Positions 20,154 to 31,632 of a stretch of DNA of 64,000 bases are shown one piece after another. Below the pieces are notes generated by a model. That model was not told the DNA's origin. It searched no databases and saw nothing but the letters and a program-made list of their open reading frames with translations. This DNA is from Bremia lactucae (taxonomy: Eukaryota; Oomycota; Peronosporomycetes; Peronosporales; Peronosporaceae): assembly GCF_004359215.1 (NCBI RefSeq), contig NW_027152022.1, forward strand, positions 27,273 through 91,272. The letters are read 5' to 3'. Numbering within the stretch: the first letter of the stretch is position 1; the number at the start of each line of letters is the position of its first letter. The translations under genes and the position numbers were made by a program.

Positions 20154-21000
20154 ATGATCCAATAAAGTGCGGGCGCAATTTGATCTTGAAGACCGCGGAA
20201 ACCAAGTTGGTAGGTTGATTTTTTAGCGTTTAGTAAAACTCGGTCTCCGACCATACAAAAATTAACATAGCTTCTGCCTTTGGCATCTGCTTGTTCTTTT
20301 TATTTGTCTTGGCTATCAGCCATCGTATCCCTTACATGTCTTGAGACACTAAATCGCGTCGCGAGAAACTCGCTTACTTGTTTCCGAACGGTAACAGGGC
20401 TGACATCAGCAAGCCTATCGGCTAATTCCCCCACCAAGCCCTGAATCACGCAGTGGTATCGTTAATGGAACGCGTGGGTGAGTAATACCGTTTACATAGA
20501 ACGGAGAATAGCCTGCAGAGGCATGTACAGCGTTATTCAACGCAAATTCCACCACTGGGAGGATTGATCTCCAGCGCTTTGGTGTCTGAGCACACACGCT
20601 GCGTAAAACGTCTGACGTGATTGACACGTTCAGTTCGACTATCGGTCTGCGGGTGGTCCGCAGTGGACATATCCAATCTGGTGCCAAGCACTCGGAAATT
20701 GATTTCCAGAATTTACCCGTGAAACAGGGGTCCCGATCAGAGACAATCGCCACTGGCAAACCATGTTGTCGAAACACGCGATCAATAAACAGCCTTGCTG
20801 TACCTTCACCATAAATGGAATCCGGCACGGCCGCTAAGTGAGCCAGTTTGCTCAATCGGTCACCAAAGACCACTATGCCGGAGTTACCGGCTGAATCTTT
20901 CGGTAGACCGAAAACAAATTTATAGTAATGGACTCCCAGCCAGCTATGGGACGGGAAGGCTCGCCAGTGGCGCAGCAGCATGCGCCGAGGGTTTAACCCG
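19972..21000 (-). pseudogene. Integrase core and GPY/F domain (B2)
   Basis: Minus strand: VFGLPKDSAGNSGIVVFGDR, LSKLAHLAAVPDSIYGEGTA, SDRDPCFTGKFWKSI, PVVEFALNNAVHASAGYSPF, YVNGITHPRVPLT and then GPY/F (LRPHFIGSFTVVAKKGLAYT, HPVFYVGLLKPY). The first catalytic Asp (SMDFVFG in relatives, codon GAT in B3) is AAA here, giving YKFVFG. The block with the catalytic Glu is frameshifted (WICPLRTTRRPIVEL). It would be inactive. Confidence 0.87.
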
Positions 21001-21839
21001 TTAGCAAGTTTTGCATGTGCGAACATATGTGCTGACCCATTGACAAAGTTTGGGCCACCAATAACTCTGGCTTATAGAGCCGTAGGTCTTTTCTCTACCG
21101 AGATGACCACCAAGGACAGTATCATGTGCCTCTAAGAGGTTTCGGTACTTCGAATCCTCATCACGATGAACAACGACACGCGGATGGTCCGCGATGTCTC
21201 TGCAATAAAGCAACGGGTCGTTATCGATAGAAAATCGATGTAACCTTGCACGCAAACGTGCCGGCAATTTAATACCTAAATCAGAGTTCTTTAAAGCTCG
21301 TAGCAGAGCTACACTCTGCTTATCCTTGGTGTAGGCCGAAGGGATTGTTTCAGGAATAGGCGCTAAGATGGTCGTTAAATGAGAAAGCTCATAATCCGGC
21401 CTGCGTGATAACGCATCGGCCAAAGCATTCTGCTTGCCGGGCTTATACTTCACCTCGAAGTTGTATTCCGCGAAAAAGGATAAGCATCGGGCCATTTTCT
21501 GTGAGAGATGGGGCGACTTAGTTACCGTGCGTAATGACGCGTGATCTGTATATATCACAAACGGCTTAGAGCCGAGCAGATGAACTCTGAATTTGACGGG
21601 AGCATACTTCATAGCAAGTAACTCTTTGTCATGAAGTGGGTAGTTCTTTTCCGCAGATTTAAGCTGTCTAGACTAGAACGCAATATCACGTTCATGCCCA
21701 TCAACATCTGTTTGTAACAGAGCACTGCCAATGGCAAAGTCTGATGCGTCACAGACGACACTGAAAGGCCAATTTGGGTTTGGCAGTGCCAGAAATGGGG
21801 CATGGATAAGACTATTCTTAACTGCTCGAAAAGCATTAT
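21001..21839 (-). pseudogene. RNase H and integrase zinc-binding domain (B2)
   Basis: From 21839 leftward: RNase H start in a shifted frame, then an open 203-codon stretch (21001-21612) with MKYAPVKFRVHLLGSKPFVI, YTDHASLRTVTKSPHLSQKM, FEVKYKPGKQNALADALSRR, a spacer (LGIKLPARLRARLHRFSIDN) and the zinc-binding domain (HDTVLGGHLGREKTY, WWPKLCQWVSTYVRTCKTC) with the H-H and C-C pairs intact. It is the best-preserved part of B2. Confidence 0.87.
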
Positions 21840-22735
21840 TTTCGGTGCTAGTCTAGCACCATTCTGTATCCCTTTTAAGGAGATTAGATAATGGCCTAGC
21901 CATATCAGCGTAATTTTCGCTATATTTGTGTAAATGATTGGCGAGACCCAACCACTTACGCAAATCCTTTTGGCTTTTAGGAACCGGCCAATCTATATGG
22001 CTTTTACCTTAGCGGGGTCCGCTCTAAGGCCTCGCTTTCCAATGAAGCATTCTATTCGTCTGCACCAAAAATGCATTTAGATGCATTGGCACACAATTTA
22101 TTTGTGCGCATACACTCGAGCACTGCTCGCAAATGGTCTAAATGGTTTATCAAATCCGACCGACCCTGCTCCGCACGACTATGGACAAAAATTTCATCGA
22201 AATAAGTCTGTGCATAACCTCGATGAGGGCGAAACAGTTGCGTCACTAGACGATTAAATGTTACCGGGGCATTGGAAAGCCCTTGTGGCATAACCAGCCA
22301 CTTCCATTAAATGCCGCTTGGGGTGCTAACCGCTGCAAGCGGGATATCGCTAGCTCGCACGAGCAATTGGTAGTACCATCGACTAAGTCCAATGCACTGT
22401 ACATTGTACATCCCAGCATATTGTTTTGAAGAACATAAATGGGTATAGTGACAGCATTAAGCTTATTAAAAGCATGTACAATGTGCCATTCACCATTTGG
22501 CTCTTTGACACAAAATATTGGTGTCGAATGAGGAGGTTTGCTCTCTCGTACCATTCCAGCCTCGTGCTTAGCACGGAAGAAATCGTCAATGACGTCACAC
22601 TGCTTCCTTGGTAAAGGCCATTGTCTTGTGATACAGTATTTGGTTCCCGGAACCAAGTCAATTTCATGACGAACACCTCTATCCGGAGGTAAAAATTTAT
22701 TACATACCACATCTTGGAATTTCTTAATCAAGGAA
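21840..22735 (-). pseudogene. Reverse transcriptase (B2)
   Basis: EIDLVPGTKYCITRQWPLPR, PIFCVKEPNGEWHIVHAFNK, then YSALDLVDG and a frame change caused by a missing T right after motif A; IPIYVLQNNM marks the loss of about 21 bp. The same lesions occur in B1. Further on, in another frame: MPQGLSNAPVTFNRLVTQLF, TYFDEIFVHSRAEQGR (YFDD box altered to YFDE), and the tether region (22000-21930). Catalysis is probably lost. Confidence 0.87.
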
Positions 22736-24085
22736 TAAAAGGGATCCGTAGGATCTTTAAGGATCGATGACCCATTTCGCGCACTAAGTGCAGCTTTTGT
22801 GTCATCCAGGACAGCTTCGTCTAGAAGTGACGATGAGTTTTACTCCATTGTTGGTCGAATGACCACCATTTCAGATAAGTCGCCAGCCTTTAAGGCTCGG
22901 CCGCACTCATCAATAGACATTTCGTCTAGCTCTAAAAGAGCATGTAACGAAGGGATTGCCGCAAGGCTAACTTCCCCCTCAATGTTACCGGTTACACCAT
23001 TTACAAGCGTATGTAATTGCTCACTCGTATCACTTTGTGAGGGTATACACGCTTCGTGTCCATCCTGTCTTGGAGTGGAGACAATACGCCTCTTAGAGGC
23101 CGCGACATTCACGCCCCCGGAGTTTTCAGCCTGAATTGGTTCTATTCAAGACATGATGTCTAATTTGACATCCGACAAAGAGTTAGGTAACTAAACTTCC
23201 TTATCCAGCGAACGTTTACGTGTCGCTTCGCGTGCATTGGAAGGGTTTGACCCAAAATGCCCTGGCGAACCGCCAGTAGTGTCACTATTGACACTCAGTA
23301 TGGTGCCACCTCGGCCGACCACACACGGTGGAGTTAGACGTGCCACTCCACGTATCTCAGGGATATTGCACCCTTGATGATTCGGCCTTAAGCCAACAAT
23401 GCTTTCAGCATTCAGTGAATCGTTATTACAACGAGTGTCACTCGACGGAGTACGTGCCGATCCACTTATTTCTGCTGAGTCGGGCTCGTAATTAATGTTT
23501 TTGACAGAAGAGTATATTAACTCAGACATGCCAATGTCTAAAACACTGACAGATTCATTCAATGATCCGCGCCGATAGCGCTTTGTCGCCTAGCAAAGGT
23601 GGGTTCATGACTCTTCAAAAGTTTGCTAGGAACATTGCGCGTAGCGCCTAAGGTCTTAGACCTCCAATCGATCCATGGCTCATGGTGTTATTACCAGGCC
23701 ATACCAAGGATGAGATCATATCTCGAACCAAATCAAGGACGAGACAGCGTTCCATACTGTCAAAGTCCACAAACTTTATACCTAAGTTCAATGGAACTTT
23801 GGGAACAGTTACACGAGTCCCAGTCGCTAACGAACAGTGATTGTATCACCTTTATGCGCTTTAAGCGCCTCAACGTATTGCTGACTTCCTTCAAGGGAAA
23901 GGCGTCGAGCATAATTGGAAGACGCTCCTGAGTCAATTAAAATCGACCACGGCTTATCAAAGCCCTTTACAGTCGCTTGAGCGACTAGCAAGCCAGGCTT
24001 GTACTCTCACCCCGTGCAATTAAGCACCAAGCTAGCTGGGGCTAGGTTCTGCTTATTCTCACCTTCTAGAGGTTCAACAGAGCCT
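22736..24085 (-). pseudogene. Protease and protease-RT spacer (B2)
   Basis: Retropepsin at about 24010-23590: WSILIDSGASSNYARRLSLE around 23935 carries the D-S-G-A active site. The spacer follows: SEISGSARTPSSDTR, RGVARLTPPCVVGRGGTILS, REATRKRSLDKEV (stop), then [20 protein letters not shown] and [20 protein letters not shown] to 22840. The same spacer is open for 268 codons in B3 (60342-61148). Confidence 0.78.
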
Positions 24086-25129
24086 AGGTCTTCCCCAGTA
24101 GGGCTGCCCCGCACCTACTGGGTATCGACGTTTTCCCGCACCGTACCAGATCTCTGGTTTAGGTCGGAGTTGGAGCTCTTTCGAGCTTTACGCGAATTTC
24201 GTAGGGGGCAGGCCGGAAATGTTTCGTACTTCCGCAAATATAAAATCTACGGATGGTCTTACGCTGTTCCACAGCTTGATGAGCCTCATCTCCTTCCTCA
24301 ACGAGGCTTAAATCCATGGGTTCCGCTCTATTAGACGGAACCCATGTGCTCGAAGAGCTTGTTCGGTAAACAGGCGTGCTAACGCGAGCAGACTTAAAGT
24401 CGAACTCGGCGCGTAGCGCTATGGCAACTGCCTATTCGAAAGTACCAGGATGAGATCGGAATAATTTCGTCCGGGCAACGCCTTCATTGAGACCCCCCCA
24501 TAAAGATGGTTACTACAATGCCTCTTGCACCGGATCTTGATGCTTAGATGCAATGAGAGTTCCCAGCTCTTGGACAAAGTCTCCTAGGGTTGTTCTACCC
24601 TGTCGAGTCGATAGGAGCCGTGCTCGCATGCGAAAAGCCTGATCAGGCGGTGCATAAATGCTGGTCATTTGCTGTTTCAAAAAATCCCATGAGGGATTAG
24701 CTTCGTTATGGACGTGATGCACGATAGTGCCCACTCCATGGCTCTACCTCCAAGTTTGGAAATGGCCATAGCCACCTTTTGCCGTTCTGTTAAGAATAAG
24801 GCGGAGTCAATTAATTTTTTCATTTGCTTAATCCAAAAAGGGAGATTTTCTCCCTCTTTTCCCTCAAATGTCTTCACATTTACAGTTAGAGGGCGAGCTC
24901 TCGGCTCTAAGTCAAGTACAGAGATGTACCGGGTTGGCATAGATCCCGCTAAGTGGTCCTGTACCTGACCGATCAGGGAGGCTTCGTACCGCATGAAGGC
25001 TTCAAGCCTTGCATGTACGACCTCTGGTCCCTGGGAGATGAAAAATTTCACGTGTTCAAGCCCAAAGAAGGTTTTGAGCTTGTCACAAGCGGCATGTTGC
25101 GCTTCTGACAATTCTCGAACCTCTTCCAT
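24086..25129 (-). pseudogene. gag, family B (B2)
   Basis: ATG at 25129 gives MEEVRELSEAQHAACDKLKT, then [61 protein letters not shown] frameshift near 24720 moves to the frame with APPDQAFRMRARLLSTRQGR and LGDFVQELGTLIASKHQDP. The C-terminal knuckle (about 24215-24250) reads FYICGSTKHFRPA, with the first Cys replaced by Phe and the last Cys shifted out of frame. Relatives have CYVCGSTKHLRPAC-like sequence. Confidence 0.85.
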
Positions 25130-25189
25130 TTTCGTGAAGGTTTAGTCTTGTAAAGACTCAGGCATAGATTGACTACGAGTGCTACCAGG

Positions 25190-25676
25190 TGTAGCGAAGC
25201 TACTTCGCTCCTAAAGTCAGACGAAGACTTTTAGACTCAGAGAGTCACTTAGTTCTATTGAACTTATGGTTTTAACAACTCAGGGAGTCCTAGAAGCTAC
25301 TAAAGCTTAAGGAATCCTAGTTCAAGGGATTCAGGGTTCGTAGAACCAAGTGGCAACTAGTGCCCAAGAGGATATACCTTAGAAAGGCTTCTATCTCTTA
25401 CAGATCAATGCGCAAGCCTTAGAAAGGCACTTAACGCTTTGAGATCAAAAGGGGAACTGAACTTTATTTAATTATTTAAATCTAAAAACCTTACCCTAGC
25501 TAATTAAAATAACAGATTTTGGCCGCCAGTTTTATATCTGGCGGCGACCACATTTGTTACCCATAATAAATGGGATTTAAGTAATTAACTATTTAGATAT
25601 AGGATAAAAGGGTATTTATTTCATAAAGTAAATGTACCAGAACAGCGGTTCTCCAACCGATGTGTGCCCCATTACA
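25190..25676 (-). repeat. 5' LTR, family B (B2)
   Basis: A 487 bp minus-orientation LTR. The low end TGTAGCGAAGCTAC abuts CC and the primer binding site (25171-25187); the high end is GTGTGCCCCATTACA. Confidence 0.92.
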
Positions 25677-26343
25677 ACTAGAGCCGTTGGCTGTAATCGA
25701 CATCGGGACTGCAGTGTTTGTTGATCTTTTCAGTAAGATGGCACATCTTGCTGAAAAGATCAACAAACACAAGAATACCATTATTCTTCTGTTCGTCTTC
25801 GGAAAATCCGAAAACGAAGTCCATTGATATGGACTGCCGACACTCTACCAGCACAGCAGAGATTGCAACGGGGGACGGGATAAAGGACTCAGGTTTAACC
25901 GTTCACAAACTTCACAAGCACGTATTAAGTTGCGGACGAAATCATTCTGGCGTGGCTAGTAGAAGTTGCGACTTTTTGTAAGATAGGTCTTCTCACGTCC
26001 ACGGTGACCATTTATTGGTGCATCGTGGCCCTCATACATGATCGTAAACGCAAATCACTATGGGTGGGGATGACGACGCGAGGTGTGTCGCTAGCAACGA
26101 CTGTGTATTACAGTAAACCATTGCGTGTTGTGTGTCGATCCGTTGAATATCGATACAATTTTGACAATCCTTTTAAGGATTGTTTGATGTATTTTTAAGG
26201 TAATCCCTTATTTTTTAATGACCTAATTACTGATAAGCTCCTCTAACGCCATCAAGTGATGTTGACGATGAGACAGTTATTGTTGCAACAGTGGACCTTA
26301 TCCTCACTGTTGTTTTGTGCAGCCGGCTCAAAATTGGGCTCCC
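25677..26343 (-). pseudogene. RNase H end and integrase fragment, family A/D
   Basis: From 26343 leftward: REPNFEPAAQNNSEDKVHCC (RNase H end and spacer), SLKGLSKLYRYSTDRHTTRN, TPRVVIPTHSDLRLR, a frameshifted zinc-binding domain, then VECRQSISMDFVFGFSEN and the VFVDLFSKM equivalent at about 25750. It is truncated at 25677 by the B2 5' LTR and joined at 26343 to the D2 antisense ORF. Confidence 0.8.
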
Positions 26344-26344
26344 G

Positions 26345-27022
26345 CACCCTTAAAACAACTTGGGCATGAGTCCCCCCACGAGAGGCAAGGCATCCCTGTC
26401 TCTCTATACAAACAGTGCAGCTTGTAGCGCGCACCGACTACGGTACGTTTTTTTACCGGTCATGGAAAGCATCCAGTTTGTCAAGCCAGGCCTCGCAGCA
26501 TATGCTTGTACATTCTGTACAAATGCTTCCCAAGCTTAGAACGAAGGAGTGACATCCTTTGCCCGCTTACATGCGTACCACCGATGCCGTAAAAATGCAT
26601 CGATGAAGGATTCCGTTTTGCCCTCACCAGGCTTGTGAAGCCTGGATGAGTCGAATAACGAAATATGTTATCGATCATTAATCATACCAGACCAACGAGT
26701 AAGGTTGCTCTTAAAGGGCATCCTGGGCTTCTTCTGGGGAGCGAACATCAAAACATTGCGGTCCCTCTCCCGCTGGTTTATGTTAACGTTAATGCTAACA
26801 TTACTCCTGGAGTAATCCTTAGAATCACTCGTCCCGAGCGATGCATTCTAGCACCACCAGTAGCATGCTTTCCGAAGTGACCTTTACGAAGACTTTGTTC
26901 CTGGTGATGCATACTGACATCACCAGAGTTATCGTGGTCCATAGAGTCATCACAAGATGACTCCGCACCAAAAGGTCTGACAAAGTATCAAACAACTTCG
27001 TCATCACCTCCTTGGTTGTCAT
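26345..27022 (-). pseudogene. Antisense ORF, family D (D2)
   Basis: Upstream of the plus-strand D LTR and on the opposite strand, as in A1. It holds NPSSMHFYGIGGTHVSGQRM with LLRSKLGKHLYRMYKHMLRG, in the position of the A1 block DALFKHRWYCGTNRRDKSSL with LMQAWNAFIRNVKDIGREAL, then GARYKLHCLYRETGMPCLSW with GDSCPSCF, clearly homologous to GARFKLHRLSREAGLPCLTW of A1. The first 120 codons (27022-26680) are acidic and Ser/Asp-rich in one frame. The coiled-coil end is missing at the 26343 junction. At least two stops. Confidence 0.62.
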
Positions 27023-27216
27023 GTTACGCCTGTAAGTTTAACGGACGTGGCCCCAATTAATTCGGAGGCCTTAATAGTTGCCACCGAGTCGGGGGATGAC
27101 ACCGACTCGCGCAATCAAAAATTGGAATCAAAATAAAACGAACAGGTGCTAAATTACAGAGAGAGACATATTAGGACTCTCTGTCACTTTACATAAGTCA
27201 CTAAAGTGACTGGTGT

Positions 27217-27228
27217 TTAGGGGGGTGA
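27217..27228 (+). other. Polypurine tract of D2
   Basis: ttaggggggtga immediately before the LTR; the expected plus-strand primer. Confidence 0.7.
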
Positions 27229-27736
27229 TGTAATGAGGTGTCCCGTCACATAAATATTATTTCCTATAAGAGGAATAATAAATATTTTTTCGATGAGAGA
27301 AAATAAATCAAGCAGTACAAAATTATAATCTTTTTATTAATTTGACTTAATAGTTCCAATATTTCCAAATTTAGTAATAATGACGCAATAAAGCATTAGT
27401 TCTATCAATTAGTCAATTTAAGTTTAAATCAACCCCGCCAATCGTTACAAAACAGGATTAGGCGTTGCGCAAGGAGGCGCATTGCAAAGTTATCCATTAA
27501 ATAAATAGGCCAGTAGATAGAAGATCGTTATGAAGGAACTTAATAGATTCGTACAGTTTTATTTTTCTCTATTCTAAAGCCTTAGAATTTACCTTTAGTA
27601 GCTAAGACTTCTTAGCTACTCAGAATCTTCCTCTGCACGTCCTGTACGTGAAGTAGTTGAGGCGCTTCACCTTCACTGTAATCAGTGTAGGTTGACTAAT
27701 ACTGTCAACAGCACTAGCATAGGGTGCCCCGTTACA
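27229..27736 (+). repeat. 3' LTR, family D (D2)
   Basis: TGTAATGAGGTGTCCCG to GTGCCCCGTTACA, 508 bp. It aligns in reverse with the D1 LTR (9319-9936). It is preceded by a polypurine tract and not followed by a primer binding site, so it is a 3' LTR. Two units of the palindromic repeat seen expanded in D1 are present near 27255-27300. Confidence 0.87.
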
Positions 27737-28020
27737 AAAATGATTCATTAGGTCTATTCATATTTCTCTTATAGTGAAAAGATGTATTGCCTCTTCCAGA
27801 TTTAGCCAAAACACATTCAACAGATTAGGATAGCCGTAAGCATATAGTTTACGCTCACATCTTTAACAGTGGATAACGTTCACGTGGCTCCAATTTGCCT
27901 TACGGTGTATATTTAAGTACGCTTTATACTAGCTAATAGCCACTTCAAGTTTATCTTTACTAACGCTTCCTCCTGTGCGAACCTGTCCCGCTTGATTGTA
28001 AATTGTCTCCATTTGGCAAC
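27737..28020. other. Unassigned flank
   Basis: AT-rich sequence after the D2 LTR with no open frame over 60 codons and no match I recognise elsewhere in the window. It may hold the end of the minus-strand copia fragment to its right. Confidence 0.4.
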
Positions 28021-28515
28021 AGGCATTCTTCGTCGCACACCACTGCATCGTAAAGCTGCGACGATTTTGTCACAAGGTGACGGCTTAACCCACTATCCAG
28101 TATCCACTGGCAGTGGCGTCGATTTCTCCCGCAACGGTCAAAACAGATTCCAGCTTAGCTTCATTTCTGCAGTCGCCCTTGTAGTGACCTTCCTTGCCAC
28201 ACGGAATAGGTACCGGGTTTCTTGTGCTGGTCTGCATACTTACTATGGCGCCCGGCGCCAGTGGCTCTGACAGAAGCCATGCTGGCTTGCTCACGAGCCA
28301 AACGTTTGGATCATGTAAATGTGCTAATTCATCTTCTTAACGCAGGCAATCTTCTCACTGATTCGAGACGGCCAATAACAATCCTGAAAATTGCTTGAAT
28401 GACTAGCGAACTTGACAATATTCTCAGCACCTCCGACAGCTTCGCTCAACTCCATTGGGTTCAGCATGTAGTCATTCGTGAGCTGTGGCGTAACCCTTTT
28501 CTTCGACGAAAACAA
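28021..28515 (-). pseudogene. Ty1/copia gag-protease fragment (P1)
   Basis: Minus strand: a Gag stretch (LTNDYMLNPMELSEAVGGAE, 28500-28400), then PCGKEGHYKGDCRNEA, a CCHC zinc knuckle whose first Cys is lost, then ATASGYWIVG leading into what would be the protease active site. The order and spacing are those of a copia polyprotein. Short and broken. Confidence 0.65.
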
Positions 28516-29000
28516 CTAAAATGCTTGCGACTTGGAAATTTTGGGGCCGAACTTACTCCTCAGTCGGTCCATCAAGTACCATACTTAGATATTTTGCATT
28601 ACCAAATGTCCACCAGGATGGGAAATGCTGGCCAGTTTTCCGTTAAGTGCCGACTGAGAACATCCAATTAGTTTCCTCGGACCTTATGCAACTATTAGAC
28701 ATTGCATTATTCTAGTGTTGGCTAAATCGTTCCACGCTAGTTATGAACATGCTTGAAGAGGCGTGGTGATGTAGGTGAAGTAGTGGCTAACGCCTTAGCG
28801 CCGGTAGTATTAAAAACTTCGGTCAGCTTCGGCTGTACTAAATTCGGGCAAGTGGTGATTATGGTTAATGCTGCGTTTCATCGCTTACAGAAAGAACAAG
28901 GATTTTATTGAACTACTTCTTGCAGGATAATTTCTTGACGAAATTAGCTCGGATGGACATGAGAGGAAGAGAGGTGATACAGATAATGCAAAAAGAATAA
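28516..29000. other. Unassigned stretch between copia fragments
   Basis: No retroelement domain is recognised. The open frame at 28399-28671 (+) shows no domain and overlaps the minus-strand copia gag, so I treat it as a shadow. It may contain the LTR or leader of the copia element that starts at 29109. Confidence 0.4.
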
Positions 29001-29108
29001 GTGCAGAATCCTCTTGTCGGAGAGCTACCGACTTCCTCTTTTACACTAAGCACGATTGCTAACAAACAGGTTATGAGGTCAAGCTCAGAGAAGAAATATA
29101 ACGTCGAT

Positions 29109-30745
29109 ATGGCACAGGCACCGCCGTCGACCAGTCACGAAAGGGCTGCGTCGGAGCCTCCTGGGATCGTTCCTCCTCCCGCTGACGAAAGGAGCGCGGA
29201 CACTAATGCGCTTAAGAAGGTTCTCACGATGCTGAGCGGCGTGGACGACTGCATTAAGACGATGGAACTGTTGCATGCGAGGATTGCTGTAGACGAGCGC
29301 ATGCGATGCGCTGCTGACAGGGGCTTGTTTAGCTTAACGATTGCATTTTACATCCAGACGCTCTCGACTGATTGGACTTGCGAAACCACCAAGCGCCGCG
29401 CCCGGCGATGAAAAGGCTTGATGGTTTTAGGCCGAAGTACATCAAGCTGCGTCGCAGTGCGTACAGCCGCCACCTCGACCACCTGCACACGATCTCAAAA
29501 TGAGTTTTAGTCTTGTTGTCAGTACAAGATCATAGGAGACTCAGTATCGGACTCTCGATGCCTGGTACCACAAGCTTGCGATTCGCAAACTCGATTGGAA
29601 TGAGGTTTATTTTGGAGTTGGATTTTTGTGTGACTGGGGCAAGAATTGTTAGAGATAGGTAAGCATGGCTCAAGAGTCGTGTGAATTCTCTGGACCGAAA
29701 ATTTGATGACAGATGTACTGGGGCAGTAGTTGTCCGGCACTGTGGAGCGCTATTTTGACAAGCAAGTCGACACTTGGTGGGCTATGCTATCCACTACGTA
29801 GAACGTGATGCAGCGTATGCTTGACGCGTTTAAGACCAACATCACTGCGGCTCAAGCGCTGGAGCTATTTGCAACAAAAACTGACTTCAAGCGCTCGTGG
29901 CCGGAACATTATCTCTACCTCGTCGCGGTCAGTGATGCAGCTGAAGGTGCCTAGCAGCATGTGCTCAACCACAGCGTACGCTACGCATCGCCTAATCTTT
30001 AACAATTATGATGGAGAAGTACCGAACGCATCGCGCCGACTACCTCGTGCATGCTGAAGACCTTAAGCACTTCGCGAAGACGATTGGGATCGAATCTCGA
30101 TCATGGCGTGCTTTTGGAAGAGAAGTGGTCGCTCATGTGGAAGAGTCGACGTTGCGTAGGAGGCACGTACCTGACATGGATGTGAAAATGCAGAACACCT
30201 TAGGTTGATTGTTAAAGCAAAAAATTGGCAACACAAGTGGAGGCCGTCGAGGCAAGCGCGGTGGAAATATTGTGCTCCAATTGGCGAAGACACAAGTACG
30301 AAGAAGCAGCAACATACTTAGTTGGCCAAATACTGGCGATTAAGAGCATCATTGATCGTGGTGGCGACGAAGAAATTCTGGACAGTGGATCCAGTCGCCA
30401 CATAGTCAGCAATTCGTCTCAGTTACAAACTGCAAGATTATACGAACATGAGTACGATCCGGCTAATGGGTGGTCAGTCAAGCTGTCATGTGTCGGTAGC
30501 GTGTTACTTATTGTGTTAGTTGGAGGTCAATAGAAAGACGTTACGTTGACGGATGTCTACCACGCGCCAGAGCTCTCATACAATATTATTATTATCTCGT
30601 ACGGTAAGTTCAAGGGCAAGGGGTACGGATTCGTGTAGGATGACACAAAGCAAGGCGCAGCGATGGTGAAGCCAAACTTGACAAATTATAGATATTAATT
30701 TACGTTACGTGAAGACAGTGGAACTTGTCCGCAGTTTAAGCAGTC
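29109..30745 (+). pseudogene. Ty1/copia gag-protease region (P2)
   Basis: ATG at 29109 (MAQAPPSTSHERAASEPPGI) starts a copia-type Gag. Blocks in changing frames: LDAWYHKLAIRKLDWNEVYF, FKTNITAAQALELFATKTDF with RSWPEHYLYLVAVSDA, MEKYRTHRADYLVHAEDLKH with FAKTIGIESRSWRAFGREVV, then the protease motif ILDSGSSRHIVSNSSQL (30385-30435) and DVTLTDVYHAPELSYNIII (30538-30594), the typical copia segment before integrase. It ends at about 30745 where family C sequence begins. Many stops. Confidence 0.8.
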
Positions 30746-30769
30746 ATAGTGGCGCATGTTAAGCAAAAC

Positions 30770-31632
30770 AATATGTTTACGCTTTAGAGTGGGAGAAAAA
30801 GTACTATTAAGTAATGCTATCCTACCTAAAAATGCAGTTTTTATTCGTAAACGGCTATATAAAATGCGGCAATTATTTACCCGGAGGTACTACGAAATAA
30901 TTTCCGCATTTTTTATAGCCGTTTACGGTTGTCGAAGAGGTTGGAGACCTAAACTATAGGTTCACCTTTCCCCCATATATGGAGACGCACCGTATTTCAC
31001 GTGAGTCGTCTGAAACGGTACATTGATCCAGGAGAGATCACACATACCCATCCGTCCAAGGAGACCTATGGTGACGCCGACTGTGAGTCGAGCGTCGATC
31101 TGGTAATGGAGACGGGGAAGATGAAAAACTTTCAGCGAATGACTCTTCCGACCACTATACGGGCTTGAACAGCGAGGAATATCACGCAGGTAACGCGGAC
31201 CCCTCAGCATCAACTTTTCAAAAAGGTCCAGCCGAAGTTTCAGGCGTCCGTAACCCTGACGATCCTTTGCGCGGACATCGTGAAGATCCGAAGTCAGTCG
31301 CGAGACTTGACTTTCGAGATCCCCGATACGTCGATCAGCAGCGCTCAGCGCCTGCGACTGAACAGATGCGGGATAGGCTGCCGCAAATAGATAAGCGAAA
31401 TCGCCGCTCCTATCGGGCGCCACTTGCACTGACGAATGCTACTGGGAACCAACGCTTCCTTGTTGGAAGGCTGGTTGCTCACCGTTTCGTGCTGCGTAAA
31501 GATCAAATTCTTGTCCAGTGGAAAGGATACCCAAAGCGCTTTGACTCTTGGGAACCGGTCGACACCCTGCGCGTCGACGTACCGGGTCTGGTGTCTGCCT
31601 ACGAGAAGGAGCACCAGTTGTCGCTTCGGTAG
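30770..31632 (+). pseudogene. Integrase GPY/F, linker and chromodomain (C2)
   Basis: FRVGEKVLLSNAILPKNAVF starts the GPY/F domain, interrupted by an inverted duplication (30846-30927). The linker and chromodomain are open at 31165-31632: SVARLDFRDPRYVDQQRSAP, then NQRFLVGRLVAHRFVLRKDQ, ILVQWKGYPKRFDSWEPVDT and VPGLVSAYEKEHQL. The chromodomain aromatic cage residues are present. In the same 31165-31632 interval the minus strand is also open apart from one TAG. C1 shows the same overlap. Confidence 0.87.
30846..30927. repeat. Inverted duplication (palindrome) in the C2 integrase
   Basis: Arms 30846-30878 and 30895-30927 (33 bp, about 3 mismatches) around a 16 bp loop. The right arm corresponds to the native integrase sequence (compare 63800-63838); the left arm is a reversed copy that replaced native bases. 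Confidence 0.9.

Larger units (their letters stand above)
18154..25676 (-). mobile_element. B2: complete family B Ty3/gypsy chromovirus
   Basis: A 7.5 kb minus-strand element: 5' LTR 25190-25676, primer binding site 25171-25187, gag, protease, RT, RNase H, integrase, chromodomain, plus-strand antisense ORF, polypurine tract 18637-18650, 3' LTR 18154-18636. The LTRs look about 90% identical by eye, so this is younger than A1. I find no matching 5 bp target duplication (ataac left, actag right). Genes carry a few frameshifts each. Confidence 0.92.

Noticed and set aside
24708..24968. Plus-strand frame opposite B2 gag (also opposite B1 and B3 gag)
   Set aside because: It recurs only because gag itself is conserved; no start, motif order or stop is conserved independently, unlike the antisense gene behind pol.
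18154..25676. Target-site duplication for B2
   Set aside because: The 5 bp on each side (ataac and actag) do not match, so I do not claim one.
28399..28671. Plus-strand 90-codon frame
   Set aside because: It overlaps the minus-strand copia gag and shows no domain.
30846..30927. Hairpin as a terminator or microRNA precursor
   Set aside because: It lies inside integrase coding sequence and is explained by a reversed copy of adjacent native bases; no other evidence for a transcript.
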